From the NCBI GenBank assembly GCA_001598975.1, contig BBXU01000335.1, positions 1 through 43,689 of the forward strand: a DNA stretch of 43,689 nucleotides, written 5' to 3'. The notes under the pieces were generated by a model. It saw only the letters and a program-made list of their open reading frames with translations, did no database searches and had not been told where the DNA came from. Both the position numbers and the translations under genes were made by a program. The stretch comes from Parachlorella kessleri (taxonomy: Eukaryota > Chlorophyta > Trebouxiophyceae > Chlorellales > Chlorellaceae). Positions 36,801 through 43,689 of this stretch are shown here, piece after piece (positions within the stretch are counted from its first letter, which is position 1; each line of letters starts with the position of its first letter).

Positions 36801-38428
36801 CCGGTGCACCAGCAGCGTACGTCCCCAAGGGGGCCCAGTAGTGTAAGCCTACCTGCAGCATGAGCGTGCCCAGCTGGTGCCGGAAAGCCCACTCAGCCAT
36901 CTCCAGGACCTCCTCTTTGGGCATTGTGTACCTGCGCCAGGTGCCACAGCATGTCCGCTCCCTGCCTGCCTCTGTTGTCTGGTAGTATGAACGAGCAGTT
37001 CAGAGGGTTCACGAGTCCAAGCCAACGCAAAGCAGTTCAAGGCACACCAGGCAGAAGCAGATTCTGCACCTGCTACAGGCCACTGATCAGCAGCGTCGTC
37101 CCATCCCGCAAGCACCAGGGACACGAACCGCCTTACGGAGGTTGATTTCCTACCTCAAGCCCACAAAAGGTGAATTTTGATGCCTAAATTGCAGCTCACC
37201 TGCGTGCTCTGCGCTGGTGCTTGCGGATGCCGCAGTAGCCGCAGTCGTTCTCACACACATTGGAGAACTCAACAATGCCTGCAGAAACACCGCACACTCC
37301 TTAACCTGGCCAGTGGTTCTGCCCAGCAACACTCAATCCGCCAGCCCTGCTTTCCTTGCAACCTGACACAGCCTCTGCTCCAGAAGCTTATGCGGTGGGG
37401 TGCTGGCTGGAGCTCTGCCCACCACGGGCACAAAGAGCGTTTGCTCTCAATGTGCCACAGAAGCCTGAGTACTCAGCATGAAGGTGCTGCAAGGAAAGCA
37501 AGGGACATGGTCCCCGCCCACCTCGATAGAACACGTTCTTTCCAAAGAAACGGTCCGTCACGCTCTCAGCATGGGCAAAAAGGGCGTTGTCTAGAACCTG
37601 CAGCACCAGCCGTTGTCCTTTTAAGGGTGCCAGATACCGCTGACCAGCGCTTGGCAGCCACACACCCATTGCCCCCCGGAAAAGGCAAGCAGAGCTCATA
37701 ACCCGGCCAGGAGACTAGGGCAGAGTGATCACCGATGTGGCTTCCTCCGTAGAAGCAGATAGAAGAAGCAGATAGCAGAATGAAGAAGATTGTAATGTGC
37801 AGCTCACAAGCCCGGCTCAGTCTCACCGTCACCCCAGCTGCCCGTTATGCTCCATTGCAGCAGACATCATGCCGAGCAACGCGGCACCCTTGCCCACCTT
37901 ATTGCCACCACCGAGAGTTGTGGCTCTGAGCAAGCCTTCCATTTGATCAACATCCAAGTCTAGAACAGCACCAGGCTTGATGTTGTCGACACCCCAGAAA
38001 GTGCCTGCAGCCGAAAGGCCTTACCAGTACAGTGCCCACTACAATAGCTCAACCCCACCATTCTGGAGGTGCTGCTAAGAATTACATAGTATCCACTGCG
38101 TCCCTGCCTTGGATCAGCAGCACCGACAACCAGCACTCATCGAATGCCAAGACAAATGTCAGCAGGCCTAGGTGCCCACTGCCTGTTGCATGATCCTTCG
38201 ACTAGATGCCCCACATCTGAGCTCACCCAGCACGTTGGCTGCCTCCTCCGCGCTGATAGGGTTCTCCCAGGGTAGGGCTTTTTTGCCCTCCAGCTCTTTA
38301 TACAACTTTTCTACGGCGGCCAAGCTGCGCACCACGGTGGTGGTGTGCAGTAGCCGCTGCAGGCCGCAGGCCGCCCCTCGCAAGAGAAGCTGACTGCAGC
38401 CTCCACCGGCTGAAAGCCGGCTCAACAT
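27832..38428 (-). CDS. HYDEF: HYDEF: fused HydE-HydF [FeFe]-hydrogenase maturase
   Basis: The 25 exons are 38428-38227, 38004-37898, 37597-37522, 37278-37200, 36931-36853, 36520-36410, 36079-36009, 35776-35626, 35302-35206, 34996-34905, 34652-34566, 34287-34141, 33945-33834, 33568-33430, 32935-32850, 32562-32480, 32118-32002, 31482-31369, 30991-30803, 30317-30183, 29823-29644, 29402-29250, 28722-28642, 28408-28321 and 28031-27832. They sum to 2976 nt, or 991 residues. An Arg-rich transit peptide precedes HydE. HydE shows the radical-SAM CX3CX2C at Cys137/141/144, the GLPGQT loop, and the second-cluster pattern C423-x7-C431-x2-C434. A linker (about 470-530) holds CxxC-x11-H-x3-C. HydF has P-loop G541-VMNA-GKSS, DTAG at 589-592, and cluster ligands C880-x-H882 with H938-C939-x2-C942. 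HydE acts on the HydG product, and HydF assembles and hands over the 2Fe subcluster, probably in the chloroplast. An in-frame ATG at 38500 would add 24 residues; 38428 is preferred because it begins the basic presequence directly. Confidence 0.93.
29447..29502 (-). repeat. Degenerate copy of part of HYDEF exon 22 inside intron 21
   Basis: This stretch matches 29312-29367 within exon 22 at a constant offset of 135 bp. On the minus strand it reads GQELVAFTIFPTAMT against GDELVPFTTFSIAMI in the exon. The frame is open between the copy and the exon, but no acceptor in the correct phase was seen upstream. Confidence 0.75.
30071..30122 (-). repeat. Degenerate copy of the 3' end of HYDEF exon 20 inside intron 20
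   Basis: It aligns with 30183-30236 at an offset of 112 bp, including the donor side. The copy reads MEPPTMRIAEAP on the minus strand against AETPTMRLLRPQ in the exon, and the donor GT has become GC. It is a decayed partial exon duplication. Confidence 0.7.
32119..32264 (-). repeat. Minisatellite repeating the 3' splice site of HYDEF exon 17
   Basis: Five 22-23-bp units (32119, 32141, 32181, 32203 and 32243) are interspersed with two 17-18-bp units (32163 and 32226) that contain the palindrome TGATGCATCA. Read on the minus strand, four of the five 22-23-bp units end in a pyrimidine-rich tract plus CTGCAG, and the fifth ends in ATGCAG. The units are followed by AC(T)GTGCTG or close variants, mimicking the true acceptor and first bases of exon 17 (ACGGTGCTGATG). 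Confidence 0.8.
32563..32849 (-). other. GC-AG intron splitting the HydF P-loop codon
   Basis: The donor reads CAG|GCAAGG and the acceptor CTGCAG|GG. Only this junction joins GVMNA with GKSS in frame (G546 split after its first base). GC-AG introns with an AG|GCAAG context are a known minor class. No GT donor nearby preserves the motif. Confidence 0.85.
33430..33568 (-). other. HydE-HydF linker exon with CCHC knuckle
   Basis: Exon 14 of HYDEF, residues about 471-517, reads KLTCDNCGEKVGAG, a Gln-rich bridge, HTPGCGVSFKAAAK. The ligand pattern is C489-x2-C492-x11-H504-x3-C508. The exon ends at a GTGAGC donor placed so that an unspliced transcript would read Lys then TGA. Bacterial stand-alone HydE and HydF have no such segment that I recall. 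Confidence 0.8.
35345..35385 (-). repeat. Degenerate copy of the 5' end of HYDEF exon 9 inside intron 8
   Basis: It matches 35270-35310 at an offset of 75 bp. The minus-strand reading is GTSLMVGLP against GTGVMVGLP in the exon. An in-frame stop follows the copy, so it cannot extend the exon. Confidence 0.7.
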
Positions 38429-38834
38429 GGCCCTTGATGGCTCCTGCTGTGGTAACTTGGCTTTTCCTAAGGTCGGTGATGAGTACGTCTGTTGCGTCAA
38501 GCAGCTGTGATCACTATTGCATTAGTACCGGGACAGCAACCTTGGACAACCGGAGGCTCGTGGGAGGCTGTTTGTGACCCCCTACACAACGCCGGTGACT
38601 AGGTGACGAGCCGTAGCAGGGACAGCATGGGGCCCCTATTTAGGCTGCTTGTGCCCATCTCGTCGCCTGTATGCATTGCGTACTCACAATATATGTCTAT
38701 TGTTGCCTTGTTGGACAACCAACCCTTTGTGCACCAAGCCGCCGGAAGTGAACGTCGAGAACCCAGCCTCGTTGTGGACTTTTAGTGTCGTATTAGCGTC
38801 TTGTTGAGCACCTTAACCCCTACAGGCGTTGACC
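38429..38834. promoter_or_regulatory. Shared divergent promoter region of HYDEF and HYDG
   Basis: Only 406 bp separate the two start codons, so both 5' leaders and promoters must overlap here. This fits co-regulation of the maturases, as described for the same head-to-head pair in Chlamydomonas. Three GTAC tetranucleotides, the core bound by the copper/anoxia regulator CRR1 in Chlamydomonas, lie at 38483, 38525 and 38680. That is not far above chance for 400 bp, so it is only suggestive. No clear TATA box was seen on either strand. Confidence 0.7.
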
Positions 38835-41800
38835 ATGCTGCGTCACGCAGCCACCAGCCTGATGGGTGCTGGGGCGGCCAGGCTGCTCCCGGCTTTAGGG
38901 GCGGCTTTGCCAGTCCTAGGCAGGCAGCTGCCAGCGCTCAGCAGCCAGCTGCGTGGCCTCATGTGGAGCGTGGAGAGGGAGCCGCAGACGTACAAGAGCG
39001 TTGACGAGATCATCGATGACACTAAGATCAACCACTTCCTGGCCACCACCAAGGAGCAGGCCAAGGACATTGGCCGCATTAAGGATATCCTGACAGCTGC
39101 CAGGGACAGGAGCTTCCTCACACACCGCGAGCCAGGTAACTTAGCTGATACCTGCTGGTTTAGTGTGCTAGCTTACAAGCTGGACACGCCTAGTGTTGGC
39201 GCTGATGGGTGCCCAACTCCCTCCTTCCTCCGAATTGTCGGCTTCCTAGCTTGCTGCAACAAGCAAGTTTACAGCTGCTAAGCTTAGCCTGCATTCCCGC
39301 CCTCACTGTTCGACAAACCTGCAGGGCTGGCTTACCTTATGTACGGGGGCTTGGCATGCAAGGGTGGTGCACCTAATAGCTGACTGTGAACATGCCCTCA
39401 TGATGCACACGGTGCTGGCCTGCAGGGCCATCTGAGTATGTTCAAGGCCTGACCTATGAGGAGTGCGCCACCCTGCTGAACGTTGACGCCGACAACAAGG
39501 AGATCATGCAGGTAAAGCGCTCTCATGGCTGCATGACAGTGGCTTGACTGCCAGTCCTGCAGAACTGCATGCCCATGGCTAGCAATAAGGGCAGCCTGGT
39601 GCAGACGAATCCTGTGGCCCTCTGGCCGGCTGAGACTGCTATCCTGTGCATCATCTGTCGTGATTAATAGTTGGATCCGACGTGAGTTACAGCACACCTA
39701 CCCAACTGGGTGACCATGTCTGGTGCAGGAGATCTTTGACACGGCCTTTCAGATCAAGGAGCGCATTTATGGCAACCGTATTGTGCTGTTTGCACCTCTC
39801 TACCTCGCAAGTGAGTTTCGGTCCGCTGCCAGGGCATGTCTGCTGGGTGGAGGGCACTGGAACACAGGGTGAACCTAGCTACATTCCACTGCTAGTTTGT
39901 GCTACTTCTTGTACCCACCCAGCTCAGTCGGTGGTAGGCATACCAGCAACGCAATGGGGTAGGGCTAATCAGCTGTGGATTTCCTCATTTTGCAGACTAT
40001 TGCGTGAACAATTGCCGCTACTGCGCGTTCCGCGCGCCCAACAAGGCCCTGCCGGTAGGTCAGAGATGGTGTATGCCTTTGCCTGTCATAGATTCTGCCT
40101 CGCTGTCCACAGCGCTACTGTTTTGTCCTCGGTGCGCTCGTTCCATGCCTCAGCTTTGGCGCCAAACTTGCTCGGCGGCATGGGGTTCAGCTATTACTCA
40201 CCATGGGGGGCAGATGAGATGTTGCGAATACATAGCGACGCTGCTTACTGCACACACTCTCTCCTAGCAACTGCAGCTAATGCACCTAGGTGTCTACATC
40301 TTTCAAGCAAGTCGCAGGTGTACCTGCTGTTCAAGATGCATCTGCACAAGGATTGACAGCATGCCCACGCCTTGGTGATACGGACGCCTTGGTGCTACGC
40401 CTGCTTGACTGCCATCCCATGCTGCAGCGCTCGATGCTGACTGAGAAGGATCTGCGTGAGGAGGTGGCGGCTCTGCAGCAGCAGGGCCACCGCAGGCTGC
40501 TGGTGCTCACGGGCGAGCACCCCAAATACACCTTTGACGACTTCCTCAAGGTAGGTTGTCCTAGGCGCTGGTGCCTGCCCTCTGTTGCTCGTGCCACATA
40601 GGTAGCTGGCAACTCGGACCACCCTAGTATAGCCTGGTAAAGGTTTTTCCTGTATAGCAGTGTCGTTTGAAGCAGCTGCCTGCCTGTGGCCTTACCCCAG
40701 TGCATCGCCAGCATGTGGCGCGCCTGCGCCTCCTTAAGATGCCCTGAAAATATCGCAGCCGCCGCCTCTGCACTGCGTGCCACCGTTGCTTCCAGTGCCA
40801 GCCACCTGCACTCTCCTCACTGTGCAGGCCATCGACGTGATTTCCGACGTGCGCACCGAGCCGTGCGGCAATATCCGCCGCATCAACGTGGAGATTCCCT
40901 CGCTGTCCCTTTCAGACATGCGCCGCCTGAAAGCCACAGACAAGGTGGGGCTTCCTGCGCTCCCATGTTTGTATATCTAACCAATCGGCCTTTAGGGTGA
41001 AGACGGTCCTTCTTTTCTCCGTTGCCCATGTTGACGGGGTCTATCATGCCCTAATTCCGTTGTTCACATCGATACCCGCACCGCCTTCCAGGATACAGCT
41101 ACTGCCTGGTTCTCCTCTAAAATGATGGGCAGATCAGCGGTGTAGGGCGTCATTATGGATCTTGTTTCCCTTGCCCTTTGCAGATCGGCACCTTCACTCT
41201 CTTCCAGGAGACCTACCACCGGCCCACCTTCAAGTACATGCACATCAGCGGGCCCAAGAGCGACTACAACAACCGGGTGCTCACCTTTGACCGGGCGCAG
41301 CGGGCGGGGCTGGATGACGTGGGCCTGGGCATCCTGTACGGCCTCTATGACTACCGCTATGAGGTAAGGAGGGCGAGAGAAAGATGGGGGAGGGACCGGT
41401 CGCAGCTGGCAGGACAAAACATTTTGCACCAGGCCTGGGGATCCAACGAGGGGCTCGTGCCTACTGTTGTGATGCAAGGGTTTGCTTCTTGGAGCTAGCT
41501 CTTGTAGGCAATGTTCCACCAGAAGCAGTAGTGGCTCGAAGCAAACAATAAGAAGATTGCCAAGCGTCACCCACCTGTCCTCATCTGTCGTAGGTGCTGG
41601 CCACGCTGATGCACGCCAACCACCTTGAGAAGGAGTACGGCGCGGGGCCACACACCATCTCGGTGCCGCGCATGCGCCCCGCAGACGGCTCCGATGTGAG
41701 TGCAGGCCAAGGGTGAACAGGGTGGTCTCTAAGCCCAGCTGCCTGTGTAGCCTGGGTCTGCCAGCTAGGCTGCCTGGGAGGCTGCTGGTTGCCCCCAGCT

Positions 41801-43689
41801 GGTATTTGGGTTGCGGGGAGTCTCATCCCGCCATCTGGGGCACCATTTCCCATTGTGACACGGGCCTCCTTCCCCTCCTGCGTTCTCTGTCCGTCGCTGC
41901 AGGTGCCTCTTGCACAGCGCAGCCCTGTACACGGTGCTAAGCTCACATGCGTATTCTACGTGCAGGTGTCCCTGGCACCGCCCTACCCTGTGGATGACGC
42001 CAACTTTAAGAAGCTGGTGGCAATCCTGCGCATCGCTGTGCCCTACACCGGCATGATCCTGTCCACGCGGTGAGTAGGAGTATGGGCAAAGATGTATCTA
42101 ACGCCCCATAAGCTGGGAAACAGCAGGCGCAGAGCCGCATGCTGGTGGTCAATGTGGTCGTTGACATGCCCGACTCTTGCATGACCCTCTCCTCACAGAA
42201 AGGTTCCAGTCAAGGCCAGTGCACTGTCGTGCTCACCCATTGAGCGTGTATACCTGCCTCACGCCCCAATGGCGCCCAGGGCTTCCCCAGGCATGTCGTG
42301 TCAATGAGTGCTTACCTGCCATGGCCGTGAGTGTCAGGTCTCCCTGTTCTGCACCTCCCCCCTGTGGCATGCACCGCAACCTACCTAGCTTCCGCCTGAC
42401 TCCAGTTGTTGTCAGCCCCAACCATTCCCTTTTGCATCTTTGAACAGGGCTGACTCCAGCAATGCTGCCTGCTCTGCCCTGCTGCAGCGAGTCCCCTGAG
42501 ATGCGGCGTGAGCTGCTGAAGCTGGGCATGAGCCAGCTCAGCGCGGGGTCACGGACAGACGTGGGTGCTTACCACAGGTGTGCATCTCTTGTATGATTTT
42601 AAATATTATAATCATATAACATAGCAATTATAGAACCACATCATAAAACATATGGCGCGGGATGATTGTCATAGTACACAGCCTGCTGTGTATACTTCTT
42701 CCTCAAGGCTTTGCTTTGTAGACTGGTCGAGCATATGTCATGGGATGAGCACAGGATGTGGGCGGGGAGGTTTGCCCTGAACCCACCGGCCTGTGGGTGC
42801 CTTCCATGCGTGCAAGTGGGGAGCCCTATGGTGGAGGCTGTATAAGCCGTGCATGCTGGCGGCCCGATTTGCTTCATCTTTATGTCACCCACATCTTCTA
42901 GCTTTATTGAGGCCGTCGTTACAAACAGTACGACCACCGGCGACGACTAGGGCAGCCTGCAAGGCCAGTGTTCTCGCTGATGGTCGGAGTAGTTTGGGAG
43001 GAGCACGGGAGGTGCAGAGACCGCCGTTAGTCATATCTGGCGTCCGTACGGAACACCTGCAGTATGTGACTGCCCTTGCAGGGACGACAGCAAAACGACT
43101 GAGGAGAACCTGGGCGACCTGCAGGGCCAGTTCACGCTGGCTGACCACCGCCCTGTCAATGAGATTGTGCTGGAGCTGATGAAGGAGGGCTACGTGCCCT
43201 CCTGGTGCACGGCATGCTATCGCAAGGGTGAGGCCAGGGTATGAGGCAGGGTTCACATTGTATCTTAGTGATGTGTAACATGAAGAATCTGCCTCATAGC
43301 AGATAGTCAGAGTCTGCCTTGCAGCTGAGGAGGACGAGGGGTGGAGGGTCTGCCCTCCTTGGTGCGGTGCGGGGCTAGACACAGTAAGTCGGGGGTTATG
43401 TCGTGTCAGGCAGTCATCGGGGTAAGGACGGGCCCAGGCTACGTGCAAGCGACCCAGGTTGGTTGATGTTGGTGGGGAGCCGGTTAATCAGTGTTACTTG
43501 CCATGTCATTGGATGGCCATGATATGCCTCTGTGCAGGCCGCACCGGCGAGCACTTTATGAAGATTGCCAAGGCTGGAAACATCCACAACTTCTGCCACC
43601 CCAACTCGCTGCTCACACTCCAGGTAAGGGAGCCAGTCGGGCCAGGGAATTGTTAGTTTCGTCCAGCATGCTTTGGAGGCGGTCTGCAT
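38835..43689 (+). CDS. HYDG: HYDG: radical-SAM tyrosine lyase of hydrogenase maturation (3' end cut off)
   Basis: HydG cleaves tyrosine to make CO and cyanide on a dangler iron, the Fe-CO-CN precursor of the hydrogenase 2Fe subcluster. The exons are 38835-39135, 39426-39511, 39729-39810, 39996-40054, 40428-40550, 40828-40944, 41184-41363, 41594-41695, 41966-42069, 42488-42577, 43082-43227 and 43538-43623, in one open frame of 492 codons. The donor at 43624 leads to an exon beyond the window. A basic presequence (MLRHAATSLMGAGAARLLP) suggests organelle import. The SAM cluster motif CVNNCRYC lies at Cys159/163/166, and the auxiliary-cluster motif is C457-x2-C460-x22-C483, the exact HydG spacing. 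Other HydG signatures include GPHTISVPRMRPA and VPYTGMILSTRES. The ATG at 38835 is the first in frame. It is divergent from HYDEF. Intron 8 holds a second possible acceptor. Confidence 0.94.
41903..41965 (+). other. HYDG: Possible alternative 63-nt extension of HYDG exon 9
   Basis: A strong pyrimidine-rich acceptor ends at 41902, exactly 63 nt before the main acceptor at 41965. The interval is open in frame (21 codons). It begins with a diverged copy of the exon start, VPLAQRSPVHGAK against VSLAPPYPVDDAN. Bacterial HydG, as I know it, has no insert here, so the downstream acceptor is taken as the main one. Confidence 0.6.

Noticed and set aside
33430..38428. Stand-alone HYDE gene ending at the TGA after exon 14
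   Set aside because: That TGA overlaps a GTGAGC donor, and splicing to 32935 continues in exactly the right frame into HydF. The fusion is the better model; the HydE-only form is kept as a finding.
38429..38500. Upstream in-frame ATG of HYDEF at 38500
   Set aside because: The added 24 residues are Gln/Pro/Ser-rich and lack presequence character, whereas the Met at 38428 begins an Arg-rich presequence. It remains possible.
38483..38683. GTAC cores as proof of CRR1-type control
   Set aside because: A 4-bp palindrome is expected once or twice in 400 bp; three occurrences are not significant.
1..43689. tRNA genes, rRNA, CRISPR arrays or intact transposons
   Set aside because: No cloverleaf with matching arms, no regularly spaced identical repeats with unique spacers, and no transposase or reverse-transcriptase motifs were found by reading both strands.

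Overview
The window looks like nuclear DNA of a trebouxiophyte green alga of the Chlorella type. The evidence is genes split into many short exons by GT-AG introns of roughly 100-500 bp, CTGCAG-type acceptors, GC-rich coding sequence, hexose transporters that match the Chlorella HUP family even in residue numbering, and algal-type [FeFe]-hydrogenase maturation genes. I built all gene models by eye from splice signals and reading-frame continuity. In the five best models the exon lengths sum to an open frame. Species and expression cannot be read from the sequence.

Layout. Positions 1-5300 hold no gene I can assign. They contain a long imperfect inverted repeat with protein-like arms (about 1336-1912), CAG microsatellites and a few exon-like stretches (3045-3752). 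Positions 5301-23370 hold three complete tandem head-to-tail H+/hexose symporter genes (564, 534 and 533 codons). Each has 14 exons with identical intron positions and phases, and all exon lengths match except the first and last. Positions 24725-26387 (minus strand) hold a candidate secreted Ala/Ser-rich protein with a Ser-Pro repeat tail. A 135-bp tandem duplication abuts its 3' end.

Positions 27832-38428 (minus strand) hold a 25-exon HYDEF gene, a fusion of the radical-SAM maturase HydE with the GTPase/scaffold HydF. Positions 38835 onward (plus strand) hold HYDG, which runs off the right edge with only its C-terminal tail missing. HYDEF and HYDG are head to head across 406 bp, the arrangement known from Chlamydomonas. 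Together they supply the three maturases that build the 2Fe subcluster of [FeFe]-hydrogenase: HydG makes the Fe-CO-CN unit, HydE processes it further, and HydF assembles and delivers the subcluster. No hydrogenase structural gene (HYDA) is present here.

The most unusual signals are these. The HydE-HydF linker carries a CxxC-x11-H-x3-C putative metal-binding knuckle, immediately followed by a donor whose retention would stop translation and release a HydE-only protein. A GC-AG intron splits the HydF P-loop glycine codon. Degenerate partial copies of neighbouring exon ends recur in HYDEF and HYDG introns. One of these gives HYDG an in-frame tandem acceptor 63 nt upstream of an exon, and another forms a minisatellite that repeats a 3' splice site.
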